DNA from: an uncultured Flavobacteriaceae bacterium
GTDB lineage: Bacteria; Bacteroidota; Bacteroidia; Flavobacteriales; Flavobacteriaceae
Assembly (NCBI GenBank): GCA_937937185.1
Contig: CALDCO010000301.1
Location: 1-39,797, forward strand
Length of the DNA stretch: 39,797 nt
Reading direction: 5' to 3'
The notes under the pieces are model-generated. The model saw only the letters and a list, made by a program, of their open reading frames with translations, searched no databases and was not told where the DNA came from. Made by a program: the position numbers and the translations under genes. Shown here piece after piece: positions 1 to 8,670 of the stretch. The number at the start of each line of letters is the position of its first letter. Position 1 is the stretch's first letter.

Positions 1-56
1 AAAAACCTCACAAATTTAAAAGCTTGTGAGATCTTAATATAAAATTATTGATACTA

Positions 57-626
57 TTAAACTGGTGTTGTAATGCTTAAAAATTCTTTATCAATATTAA
101 CTTTAGTTGCATCTGCTAAATGATTATAGAAAACAGCTAAACCAGACATCGCTATTATTTCCATAACTTGAGATTTAGTATAACCTAGTGCCATTAAACG
201 ATTAAAATCATCTTCACTAGAAGCAGAGGCGTTGTATGACAATTTCACTGCAAAATCTATGGCTGCTTTATTTTTTTTATCGTCAGATTCTAAAAGTGTA
301 TTTTCAGTTTGTAATGATTTAATTTGTTCTTGCGTCCCTCCCATCATACTACTAAATGTTGAATGAGCTGTTTCACAATAACTACAACAAGATCTTGAAG
401 ATATAGCAATCATGATCATTTCTTTGAGATTTCTATCTAATTCTCCACCTACTAAAATATGCTCCATGGCAGGAAATATACCTTTAAGTGAATTATGAGC
501 TGTTCCCCATATTTTGAAAAAATTAGGAACAAATGGGGCTCTTAATTTTTCTTTTATGGTTTCAAAAGTCGTATTTAATTCGGGTGTTACAACTGGGTCA
601 TCAATAATTGTACTTATAGTTCTCAT
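57..626 (-). CDS. AhpD-like carboxymuconolactone decarboxylase family protein
   Basis: A 189-residue cytoplasmic protein with no signal peptide. Residues 69-88 carry the AhpD-type active-site pattern: E69, then C81-S-Y-C84 and H88. The 12-residue Glu-to-Cys spacing equals that of AhpD alkylhydroperoxidases, where the CXXC pair is the redox centre. The family (CMD/AhpD fold) covers peroxidase-related enzymes as well as true decarboxylases, and the CXXC...H pattern favours a thiol peroxidase-type role in oxidative defence. A third cysteine (C80) directly precedes the motif. The gene stands alone, with a 222-nt gap to the next minus-strand gene, so no operon partner informs the substrate. The family is confident; the physiological substrate is unknown. 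Confidence 0.85.
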   Translation of the reverse strand: MRTISTIIDDPVVTPELNTTFETIKEKLRAPFVPNFFKIWGTAHNSLKGIFPAMEHILVGGELDRNLKEMIMIAISSRSCCSYCETAHSTFSSMMGGTQEQIKSLQTENTLLESDDKKNKAAIDFAVKLSYNASASSEDDFNRLMALGYTKSQVMEIIAMSGLAVFYNHLADATKVNIDKEFLSITTPV

Positions 627-712
627 CGTTTATCATAATAATTAATACCCTAAGTTACGAATAGCACATTTATTAATCGCATACAAAGTATTAAATTTGT
701 AATTCTTTTGTA

Positions 713-760
713 GAAGTGGTTAAACTTTTTTGATTTGAGTGAAAAAGTTTAAACCACTTC
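713..760. repeat. Imperfect inverted repeat, possible terminator
   Basis: The arms GAAGTGGTTAAACTTTTT (713-730) and GAAAAAGTTTAAACCACTTC (741-760) are reverse complements apart from one inserted base. They would form an approximately 18-bp hairpin with a 10-nt loop. It lies about 90 nt past the stop of the minus-strand gene at 849-1865 and could end that transcript, although no clean T-tract follows on the minus strand. The same GAAGTGGTTTAAAC core recurs at 28818-28831, so it may be part of a dispersed repeat family. Confidence 0.55.
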
Positions 761-848
761 GTATCTAAAAAACAATCTTATACAAAATTAAAACTTCATA
801 TATAATTCATAAAAAGATCGATCTTATTTAATTATGTTAATTTGATAA

Positions 849-1865
849 TTACTTTTTTATTAATCTCATTGTGCTAATTTCTTTATCTCCTTCAAATATT
901 TTAACTAAGTATACCCCGTTTTGCAAATCATTTATGGAATAATCTTCAGAAAAAGTGAAATTTTTAATCTGTTTTCCTTTAATATCAAAAATTTTAACAT
1001 TAGTAATTTTTCTATCGGATGTATTCTCAATTTTAAATACATTCCCTGTTGGATTAGGATAAATTTTAAGGGGCTGATTAATTATTGACTTTTTTCTTTG
1101 CCCAAAAATAACTATTCCTCCAGAACTACATTCATTACATTCTGATTCTGGTTTAGCAGTTAAAGTGTAATTAGATATTGGCTTATCATAACAGTGCATC
1201 ACTTTATTACCGTGAGAAAAACTAGCATCAAAAGACGAAGTGGATCCATCGGAGAAAGTAACTTTAACACAAAAACACTTAGGGCAAGAAATAGGGTAAA
1301 AATTAGGTTTAGTTAACTTTATACAATTGAGACCGTCGCATGATCTAATTTGAGTACTAATAGAAGGACAATTATTAGGTACACAATCTGAACAAGTATG
1401 CTGTAAGGGATTTAGGTAAGTTCCAAAACCAGAATATACGTAATTCAGACCTATAACGCCAGTATTGCAATTGGTAGGATTAAGCCTTTCTATTAATAGC
1501 TCTATAAAAGTACTATTAATAGCGTTAATAGTTAATTTAATATTACTTCCTGGGATATTATATGAAGTACCTGGAGCAGAATTCCAACTATTTCGACTAA
1601 CAAAATGTACTACAGTACCATTCCCATCTAAAAAAGCCCAACTACAAGATGCATTGTTAGGTAATGATTTAATTTGCCCATTTTGAAACCTAGTAAAACG
1701 GGTAACTGTCCCACAATTCGCTTCAGGCAAATAGAAATTATTATTAAGTGGATCTTGTTCAGAATAGGTCGTAAGCCCATTACCTGCAACATATTCACCT
1801 GTATTAAATTGAGCATTCGAAAATAAAGAAAAAAATAAAGCTGACAATACTAAAAAAAATTTCAT
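849..1865 (-). CDS. Secreted Cys-rich protein with T9SS type A sorting domain
   Basis: A 338-residue protein with a Sec signal peptide (residues 1-18, hydrophobic core then SNAQ). About residues 130-245 are rich in cysteines, many in CXXC-like pairs, suggesting disulfides or a metal-bound module. The last approximately 75 residues are a type A T9SS C-terminal domain: IYPNPTGN near residue 268, a DIKGKQ strand, NGVYLVKI and a final RLIKK. Such domains direct export through the type IX system and cell-surface attachment or release. No catalytic domain is recognised in the N-terminal part. It sits alone between a 222-nt gap and a 1.2-kb gene-poor region. Secretion is well supported; function is unknown. 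Confidence 0.85.
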   Translation of the reverse strand: MKFFLVLSALFFSLFSNAQFNTGEYVAGNGLTTYSEQDPLNNNFYLPEANCGTVTRFTRFQNGQIKSLPNNASCSWAFLDGNGTVVHFVSRNSWNSAPGTSYNIPGSNIKLTINAINSTFIELLIERLNPTNCNTGVIGLNYVYSGFGTYLNPLQHTCSDCVPNNCPSISTQIRSCDGLNCIKLTKPNFYPISCPKCFCVKVTFSDGSTSSFDASFSHGNKVMHCYDKPISNYTLTAKPESECNECSSGGIVIFGQRKKSIINQPLKIYPNPTGNVFKIENTSDRKITNVKIFDIKGKQIKNFTFSEDYSINDLQNGVYLVKIFEGDKEISTMRLIKK

Positions 1866-2224
1866 TGTTTTGTTTTTAAAAAGTTAATTAACCTACTCTA
1901 TTAAAAAGGCTTTTCGGTTTCCGCCTTATTTGTCGCGCAACAAATATTTTTTATTAATTAATTTAAGTCATTAATTACTTGGAGTTTATAAACACACTCT
2001 GTAGAGCGAAAACAGAAAAAGGGGTTTCAATACCAAATCAATAATCCAAGCATTAAGCGTATCATTTCAATATATTACTTATTTTACCATTAGTTTTAAT
2101 TTAAAACAAACAAGAAGTAACACAATATTTACTTTTACCTAAGACAATTAATTAATAAATTTCCTTTTATTCATTAGCCAAAAGTAGAATGAAATTTGGG
2201 TACAAAACAAGAAAAGCATGTCTA

Positions 2225-2257
2225 AATTCATGAATTTGGACTCCAAATTCATGAATT
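2225..2257. repeat. 33-nt perfect palindrome
   Basis: Left arm AATTCATGAATTTGGA (2225-2240) and right arm TCCAAATTCATGAATT (2242-2257) are exact reverse complements around one central C at 2241. Each arm also contains the palindrome AATTCATGAATT, so the site could adopt one long hairpin or two short ones. No T-tract follows at once, which argues against an ordinary terminator. Confidence 0.9.
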
Positions 2258-2530
2258 CAGTGTAGTATATTTTTAGAGTAAAACGTTGTGAATACTAGGG
2301 TGACTATATTTTCATCAGTTTAGAGTTAAAAAAACACAGTTTGATTTTAAATCCTCTAAAATTGACTAAAAAAAGCTAAAATCTAACTTTATTTTTTGAT
2401 TTACTCATTTGGAATTCATAAAAAAAGTGAAAGGTTAGGAGATATTTATGTCTCTAAACATAAAATTCACTGGTCTATAATGTTTCAAATATCGACAAGG
2501 ATATAATAGAATTATAAATAATAATAAATC

Positions 2531-2617
2531 TTTCAAAGACTAAAAGAAGTCGTGCCCAAGAGTCCTGTTGGAGAGCTCATCAATTATATTCTATACAAAC
2601 TCAAAACAGTTGTGTAA
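2531..2617 (+). pseudogene. Possible IS66-like transposase fragment
   Basis: This short frame reads LKEVVPKSPVGELINYILYK before a stop at 2615-2617. It resembles the segment of IS66-family transposases where a PKSP.GKA..Y motif precedes the last catalytic helix. No downstream catalytic region, such as the DNN..EN..RP segment, is visible in any frame, and an in-frame stop lies just upstream. If the reading is right, it is a small decayed remnant. The match is short and could be chance. Confidence 0.25.
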
Positions 2618-2966
2618 TGGGGTACATGCCAGTAAACAGCCTATAAAGTTTAAACGCTCTAAAGTTATCATAAAGTATTTTACTATTTCAAAAATGGCAC
2701 AAAGCAGGGTTTTGGAAAGCGTTGTGGATCACAATTACTTTCAAAATATAGATCCATTTTGGATTTGCCCAATGCATTTTGAGTGATTGCTGTTCCCAAT
2801 TAATTAAAGGCAGGAAACAGGTTGGCGATTACATTAGAAAAAACTTGTCAGGTTGGTCTAAAAAATACTAAGATTAAGAATAGCAAATTTAATGCTTGCT
2901 AGAGATTGTATAACCACTAAAGTTTGTAGTTTATTCATGTCTTGTATATCTAAAGTAAACTGCAGT

Positions 2967-3004
2967 ATAAAAAAGCGGGAAATCCTTTAAAGGAAATCCC
3001 GCTT
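2967..3004 (-). terminator. Rho-independent terminator of the beta-helix gene
   Basis: The hairpin arms 2973-2988 and 2989-3004 form an 8-bp GC-containing stem (AAGCGGGA/TCCCGCTT), a two-base mismatch and a further 6-bp stem (TCCTTT/AAAGGA). On the minus strand the hairpin is followed at once by a T-rich run (complement of 2967-2974). It lies 38 nt past the stop of the minus-strand gene ending at 3042. Confidence 0.85.
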
Positions 3005-3041
3005 CTAAAAAATTTTAATAGATACTAATAAACTATTCTAA

Positions 3042-6000
3042 TTAATTAATAATTATTTTTATGACCTCATTAGTATTAGATTTTTTAATATTTAAGAAGT
3101 AGACTCCTGAATTCCAACTATTAGTATTTATAGTTGTTAAAGAACCTGTTGAGTCATTTTCTATATTTGCTTTTGAATAAATTATACGTCCTGTAATATC
3201 TATAATAGCTAAAGATAATTCTGCATCTGTTATGTTAGATATTTTAATATTTAATTGCTCTTTAGCTGGATTAGGGTATACCTGTATTTTATTTTCTTCA
3301 AAAGAGTCAGTACTTAACGTACCATCGCAGGCATCTGGAATTCCATTATTGTTGGTATCTATTGTATCATCTCCATCAGGACAGACATCGTTAATATTAC
3401 AAACACCATCGCCATCATCATCATCAATCTCATCTAAACAATTTAATGGGCAATCTACTTCCCCTTCCGTTTCTGATAGAACAATTCGAGTGGCTACCCA
3501 AGTAGGGTCACCACCTTGATCTGAAAATTCTAATGTAAGACGTCCATCGGTGACAAGAACATTAAAATCACGATTAATAAAGTTTCCAGCTTCAGCGGTG
3601 ACATCAGATAACATCACTTTTCCCTCAGCTTTAACCTGCATACGATCACGACGGAAATTAGCGTCTCCAAACGTAATAAGTACCTTCCATTTTCCATTTT
3701 TAACAACAGCTTCAAATGTATTAGGTTCTTTAGAAAAAACAATATCTCTATTGAGATTATTAACTCCAGGACCAGCACCACGATCTGTGCTTCTCAATAT
3801 ATCAGGATTTAACCAACCGTACTCTAATTCGTTAGTGTTATTAGATACTCTTAAATAATCATTAAATACAGGAGAAGTAGGCGTTCCTAGATCTAGTTCA
3901 TAAGATTCGAGCGGCGAATTAATAACAAAATCAGTACAAGGCACTGTAGACGTCGCAATAAGTCCAGAATTAATATAAGTAAGACCGTTAACCGTCTTAG
4001 GATCGTAAGGCACATTACTCATTTTTCTACCAGCGAAAAAATCTTTTACTGCTTTTCGGTACACTGCCTTTTTTGGAACCGCACAGCGATATTTGTCTTT
4101 ATACAAGCCTATTCTATTAAAAGGGATTTTTGGCATGTAAGATGGTTCTTTACCGTTGTAACTAAAATCTAAGGTAGATACGTCTGTGAATATGTTGGTA
4201 CTTATTTCTCGATTCCCCGATATTTCAGCAGGTACATTTCCTTTATTTAGCTTAAAGCTGTTTTCATTATCATGAAAGAAATTATTTTTATATTCACAAC
4301 CAAATGACAGCGGTTTTTTGCTTCTAAAATAATCGCGCATAAGTTGCCCAAACCTTGGGTATCTTGCAAGCCACCAAGGATGAAATCTATCTACCCAATT
4401 ATTTTCGTTTAACCCATTTTGCCAACCATCTCTACCTGCTACTTTTAATGCTCTACCTATATAATTTTGTTTCTTTCCACTCTCTGGATCGTTGTTTATA
4501 AAATCCATCATTGATTTGTAATTATTAACAAACAACGGGTCTGTATCTACATTTCTCCCCGACCCATTTTTTATAGCATAGGGGCTGCGCATAATAATAT
4601 TTCTCATGACCTTGTGCTGACCACCGTTACCCATTTTAACTGCTTCCGCTCCGCCTCTGTAGAAAACATTTTCAAAAGTGAAATCGCCAGCGTCAAAATC
4701 GTCAAAATGAATACCTCCACGTCCAAAAGCAGTTCCAACCTGAGTCATTAAATGATGAAAAAAGTTATGCCTAAACGTATTATTAAATGTAAACAAAGCA
4801 TTACCGCCATACATTGAACCACCATCGCCTTCTTCAGTTCCTACATTAAAGACTTCATTTTGCTCAATTAAATGCTCTACGCCATAAAAGGTAAAAGGTT
4901 GAATGGTTGAATTGTGAATTAAATTATTTCTAAATGTATTACCTGCGCCTTTTATAGAACCTGCTCTAAATGGCCCTGTTCTATATACTCGTGTAAAATG
5001 GCAATTTTCTAAAACGTTATTTCCGGGAATAACAAAATTCTTTCCGTAGCTCCCGCCATAAAATCTTACTCCTTCAACATCAATAAAATCGCAACTTTTA
5101 ACGGAGCTATTTTTAACATCATTATAAAAATTAAAACTAGCTAGTGGTTTCGCTATATTTTTAAATACAATACCAGCTATATTGATGTTATCGCAAACTT
5201 TTCTAACATTAATGGCGCCATCACCATTTTTACCTTTGCCCAAATTTTGGATGGTAAGCCTTTCTATGGTAATGTCTTTAGTATCAGAAATAAACAGTAA
5301 TTGGGGACCCGCTGCAATCGTAATTCTGGAATCTTTCTCTATAGGAGTGTAGGGATACATGTAAAGTTTTTTTTCAATCTCATCATAAAACCATTCCCCA
5401 GGTTCATCTATCTCATAAAGTATATTTGAAAAAACGACATTTTTTCTTCTATTTACTTCCCTATTTTCAATTCCATATGCTGTTCCATTAACGAGTCTAA
5501 TAAAGTTGCCATCTCTTTTGGTTGTTGCTACAAAATTACTTTCTCTTAGCCAAGCTGCTGAGGTATAACCCGTCATTTGTATTTTCTTGTGTCTTTTAAT
5601 TTCGTTTTCCCATGCGTTAACATTGTATGAATCAAAAGGATCAAATAATTTAAAAACTGGTCCCACTGGGTTTTGATGAGTCCCTTCTTTATTCACTTGC
5701 TCAAAACCTTTTTTAACGGTCTCCTTTCGAAATACACTAAATCCTAAATTAGGGTATCTTGAAACGTGAGTTGCATTATCGTTGAAGGTCACTAAAGCCT
5801 CAGGAGATTCTAGTAATTTTTGAATATCTGAAGCGTTGATTTTAGTAGAATATATTTTTCTTACAACGGCATTTTTTATTCGACCTCCTAAATTGTTCTT
5901 AACAGTAGTAAACCCTTTAGCATCAATAACGGTACCTCCATCAAAAATCACCCTATCATCCTCGTAACCGCTAATAAACAAGCCTTGATCTCGCCCATCT

Positions 6001-6233
6001 AAAAAAATGGTTTCATCAAAGAAATAGCGTCCTTCTTTTATCCAGATTTTTTTAATACCATCTGCTCTGGATTTGTCTACTGCCGCTTTCAACGTGGCTA
6101 GAGGTTCATCACATTCTCCAGAGGCATTGTCGTTACCATAAGGAGCTACAAATATTTCTTGCTGTTGACCGCTTAGGCTGATAGCAAAAAATAAAAATAA
6201 GGTGTAAATTAAATTTTGTGTAATTTTTTTCAT
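3042..6233 (-). CDS. Secreted parallel beta-helix carbohydrate-active enzyme (GH141-like) with T9SS domain
   Basis: A 1063-residue protein with a Sec signal peptide (about residues 1-22). The mature N-terminus (EIFVAPYGNDNASGE, then DEPLATLKAAVDKSR) is typical of right-handed parallel beta-helix enzymes of the GH141 type. Mid-protein motifs such as GDGGSMYGG, RGGIHFDDFDAG and ENVFYRGGAEAV fit helix rungs, with acidic residues as catalytic candidates. About residues 760-930 resemble a jelly-roll carbohydrate-binding or malectin-like module (FGDANFRRDRMQV, then DGRLTLEFSD). Acidic thrombospondin-type-3 calcium repeats (DDDDGDGVCNINDVCPDGDD) follow near 940-975. The last approximately 80 residues are a T9SS type A sorting domain (VYPNPAKEQ). 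It is probably a surface or secreted glycan-degrading enzyme. The substrate is unknown, and it stands alone, far from the GH117/sulfatase genes. Confidence 0.75.
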   Translation of the reverse strand: MKKITQNLIYTLFLFFAISLSGQQQEIFVAPYGNDNASGECDEPLATLKAAVDKSRADGIKKIWIKEGRYFFDETIFLDGRDQGLFISGYEDDRVIFDGGTVIDAKGFTTVKNNLGGRIKNAVVRKIYSTKINASDIQKLLESPEALVTFNDNATHVSRYPNLGFSVFRKETVKKGFEQVNKEGTHQNPVGPVFKLFDPFDSYNVNAWENEIKRHKKIQMTGYTSAAWLRESNFVATTKRDGNFIRLVNGTAYGIENREVNRRKNVVFSNILYEIDEPGEWFYDEIEKKLYMYPYTPIEKDSRITIAAGPQLLFISDTKDITIERLTIQNLGKGKNGDGAINVRKVCDNINIAGIVFKNIAKPLASFNFYNDVKNSSVKSCDFIDVEGVRFYGGSYGKNFVIPGNNVLENCHFTRVYRTGPFRAGSIKGAGNTFRNNLIHNSTIQPFTFYGVEHLIEQNEVFNVGTEEGDGGSMYGGNALFTFNNTFRHNFFHHLMTQVGTAFGRGGIHFDDFDAGDFTFENVFYRGGAEAVKMGNGGQHKVMRNIIMRSPYAIKNGSGRNVDTDPLFVNNYKSMMDFINNDPESGKKQNYIGRALKVAGRDGWQNGLNENNWVDRFHPWWLARYPRFGQLMRDYFRSKKPLSFGCEYKNNFFHDNENSFKLNKGNVPAEISGNREISTNIFTDVSTLDFSYNGKEPSYMPKIPFNRIGLYKDKYRCAVPKKAVYRKAVKDFFAGRKMSNVPYDPKTVNGLTYINSGLIATSTVPCTDFVINSPLESYELDLGTPTSPVFNDYLRVSNNTNELEYGWLNPDILRSTDRGAGPGVNNLNRDIVFSKEPNTFEAVVKNGKWKVLITFGDANFRRDRMQVKAEGKVMLSDVTAEAGNFINRDFNVLVTDGRLTLEFSDQGGDPTWVATRIVLSETEGEVDCPLNCLDEIDDDDGDGVCNINDVCPDGDDTIDTNNNGIPDACDGTLSTDSFEENKIQVYPNPAKEQLNIKISNITDAELSLAIIDITGRIIYSKANIENDSTGSLTTINTNSWNSGVYFLNIKKSNTNEVIKIIIN

Positions 6234-6431
6234 CTCAATTTTTAGGTTAAACTTTAAAAACTATAATCGTTTTTATAAAATATTTAGCATTTGTTTTAAT
6301 AACACAGTTTGGAAAGTAGGTAGATAGGATAAAAATAGTTTAGGCAAATAACAATATCAAAAAAATTAGATTATATCTAATAAATTAAAATAAAAAATGC
6401 AATTATCTAAAATAACTAAGTTAAAATGTCA

Positions 6432-6467
6432 ACTTTTACGATTAAAAGTACTTTTTACTATTAAAAA
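6432..6467. repeat. Two tandem A/T hairpins downstream of purC
   Basis: ACTTTTA-CGAT-TAAAAGT (6432-6449) is followed within two bases by TTTTTA-CTAT-TAAAAA (6452-6467). Both are short perfect stems with 4-nt loops of similar sequence. They lie 45-80 nt beyond the purC stop on the minus strand and could act as a weak terminator or 3' end stabiliser. Low GC makes the stems weak. Confidence 0.4.
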
Positions 6468-6511
6468 CTTTAGGCAACATTTAATCTAAATTTTTATAAG
6501 CTATTGGGGTG

Positions 6512-7462
6512 TTATTTTTTTAAAAAAATTTCCACATTTTTTTGAATGCGATTCTCAATATCAGACACCTCAGCTTTAATAAATTTTTCGCCCATAATGT
6601 TCTCATACAACTCGATGTAACGGTCACTTACGATAGTAATGTAATCATCACTCATTTCTGGAACAGTTTGCCCTTCTAACCCTTGAAAGTTATTAGCAAT
6701 TAACCATTGCCGCACAAATTCTTTAGATAATTGCTTTTGCGGTTCATTTGCGTTTTGACGTTCTTGATAACCTTCGGCATAAAAATAACGCGACGAATCA
6801 GGGGTGTGAATTTCATCGATTAAAACAATTTGACCCGCCTTAGTTTTTCCAAATTCATACTTTGTGTCTACGAGTATCAAACCTCGAGAGGCTGCAATCT
6901 CTGTACCGCGTTGGAATAGTTTTCGGGTATAATCTTCTAAAATAAGGTAATCTTCTTCACTAACAATACCGCGGTCTAAAATAGCCTCTCGAGAAATATC
7001 CTCATCATGAGCTCCCATTTCTGCTTTTGTTGCTGGAGTTATAATGGGCGTAGGAAACCGATCGTTTTCTTTCATTCCCTCTGGCATTTCTACACCACAA
7101 AGTATTCGTTTACCTGCTTTATATTCTCTTGCTGCATGTCCTGAAAGATAACCACGAATAACCATTTCTACTTTAAAAGGCTCGCACAAATGCCCTACAG
7201 CCACGTTAGGATCTGGAGTGGCAATTAACCAATTAGGCACAATATCTTCTGTTTGCGCCATAAATTTAGTAGCAATTTGATTTAATATTTGTCCTTTATA
7301 CGGAATGCCTTTTGGCATCACTACATCGAAAGCGCTTAATCTGTCTGTTGCAACCATTACCAAAACATCATCAGCTAAACGATAAACCGCTCTTACTTTT
7401 CCTTTATAAACGCTCTTTTGCCCAGGAAAATTAAAATTAGTATCTGTAATTGTGTTGTTCAT
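6512..7462 (-). CDS. purC: Phosphoribosylaminoimidazole-succinocarboxamide synthase (SAICAR synthetase)
   Basis: A 316-residue enzyme of de novo purine synthesis that joins CAIR and aspartate with ATP to give SAICAR. Family signatures are clear: KGKVRAVY near residue 20, [11 protein letters not shown] at 38-48, the [16 protein letters not shown] motif at 99-114, and [11 protein letters not shown] later. It is longer than the approximately 237-residue E. coli enzyme and matches the long form common in Bacteroidota. It lies 121 nt downstream of phoH on the same strand and may share its transcript. No leader structure such as a purine riboswitch was recognised upstream. Confidence 0.97.
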   Translation of the reverse strand: MNNTITDTNFNFPGQKSVYKGKVRAVYRLADDVLVMVATDRLSAFDVVMPKGIPYKGQILNQIATKFMAQTEDIVPNWLIATPDPNVAVGHLCEPFKVEMVIRGYLSGHAAREYKAGKRILCGVEMPEGMKENDRFPTPIITPATKAEMGAHDEDISREAILDRGIVSEEDYLILEDYTRKLFQRGTEIAASRGLILVDTKYEFGKTKAGQIVLIDEIHTPDSSRYFYAEGYQERQNANEPQKQLSKEFVRQWLIANNFQGLEGQTVPEMSDDYITIVSDRYIELYENIMGEKFIKAEVSDIENRIQKNVEIFLKK

Positions 7463-7583
7463 TCTCTTTTATCTGTCTTGTATTGGTATTTGATTTTAAA
7501 TTAGTTAGCATAGTAAAAATTATTAACTGTCAATCGCCATCCCAATAAAGACTGTTAATTGTAAATTATTCATTGCAAATGGT

Positions 7584-8537
7584 CTACTCGACATTCTCAA
7601 TATTTTTATAAGCTGCAATAATTTTTTTCACTAACTTATGACGAATCACGTCTTTATCATCTAAGAAAACCATTCCTACACCTTCTACATCTTTTAAAAC
7701 CAATAGCGCTTCTTTTAAACCAGAAATCGTACGGCGCGGTAAGTCGATTTGTCCAGGATCTCCTGTTAATAAAAACTTGGCGCTTTTACCCATTCTGGTT
7801 AAAAACATTTTCATTTGGTTATGTGTTGTGTTTTGACCTTCGTCTAAAATCACAAAAGCGTTATCTAAAGTACGGCCACGCATAAAAGCCAATGGTGCAA
7901 TTTGTATGGTGCCATTTTCTATATATTGTGCTAATTTTTCTGGAGCAATCATGTCTCTTAATGCATCGTAAAGTGGCTGCATGTAAGGGTCTAATTTTTC
8001 CTTTAAATCGCCAGGTAAAAATCCTAAATTTTCACCAGCTTCTACCGCAGGACGTGTTAATATAATTCGCTTTACTTCTTTATTTTTTAATGCTTGCACG
8101 GCCAATGCCACTCCAGTATAGGTTTTTCCAGTTCCCGCAGGACCAATAGCAAAAACCATATCATTTTTACGCATTAACTCTACTAAACGACGCTGATTTG
8201 CGGTTTGCGCTTTTATAAGTTTTCCGTTAACGCCATGAACTATGGTTTCGCCACTTTTTTTTGAAGTCGTATAATCATCACTACTCTGGCTTGTTAATAC
8301 ACGTTCAATAACGTTTTCGTCTAATTTATTGTATTTGCCAAAATGCTTAAGTAACATCGTCATCCTTCGGTCAAATTCTTCTAATAGCTCCTCTTCTCCT
8401 AGGGCTTTTATTTTATTTCCACGAGCAACTATTTTAAGTTTCGGAAAATATTTTTTTAATAAGGCGATGTTAGTATTTTGAGCTCCAAAAAATTCTTTTG
8501 GACTTATCTCTTCAAGTTCAATTACAATTTCGTTCAA
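7584..8537 (-). CDS. PhoH family ATPase (YbeZ-like)
   Basis: A 317-residue cytoplasmic P-loop ATPase. An N-terminal approximately 100-residue region with a KH-like character precedes the PhoH domain. Walker A is GPAGTGKT (132-139), Walker B is FVILDEGQN (228-236, D232 and E233), and the sensor-like LTGDPGQIDLP motif follows. PhoH/YbeZ proteins are linked to RNA processing and ribosome maturation, often with YbeY. The gene is divergent from the SAM hydrolase gene at 8671 with a 133-nt shared region. A TAAATTTG sequence on the minus strand (8618-8625) fits the Bacteroidota -7 element TAnnTTTG, but no well-spaced -33 TTG was found. Confidence 0.93.
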   Translation of the reverse strand: MNEIVIELEEISPKEFFGAQNTNIALLKKYFPKLKIVARGNKIKALGEEELLEEFDRRMTMLLKHFGKYNKLDENVIERVLTSQSSDDYTTSKKSGETIVHGVNGKLIKAQTANQRRLVELMRKNDMVFAIGPAGTGKTYTGVALAVQALKNKEVKRIILTRPAVEAGENLGFLPGDLKEKLDPYMQPLYDALRDMIAPEKLAQYIENGTIQIAPLAFMRGRTLDNAFVILDEGQNTTHNQMKMFLTRMGKSAKFLLTGDPGQIDLPRRTISGLKEALLVLKDVEGVGMVFLDDKDVIRHKLVKKIIAAYKNIENVE

Positions 8538-8670
8538 AAGCTAGACGATTAAGTTAAATTTATCAGTTCAATTTTGTTAGTTTTGTCATAGCAATAACTA
8601 ACTCGGGTGATATACAACAAATTTACATAATTTTTGCGTTTACTAACTTATAAATAAATCAAAATAATTT

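Larger units (their letters stand above)
1866..3041. other. Gene-poor 1.2-kb region
   Basis: No convincing intact gene occurs here. The region is very A+T rich and contains a 33-nt perfect palindrome (2225-2257), a short reading frame resembling an IS66 transposase fragment (2531-2617) and the terminator of the downstream minus-strand gene (2973-3004). A 72-codon plus-strand open frame at 2568-2786 has no recognisable domain and overlaps the possible transposase scrap in another frame, so it was not called. The stretch looks like decayed mobile or intergenic DNA. Confidence 0.6.

Noticed and set aside
2568-2786. 72-codon plus-strand frame in the gene-poor gap
   Set aside because: No recognisable domain, overlaps the possible transposase scrap in another frame, and composition is unlike neighbouring genes.
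3042-6233. PL6/chondroitinase-B-type lyase assignment of the beta-helix protein
   Set aside because: The N-terminal and GDGGSMYGG/IHFDDFDAG motifs follow the GH141-like pattern and the typical PL6 opening is absent.
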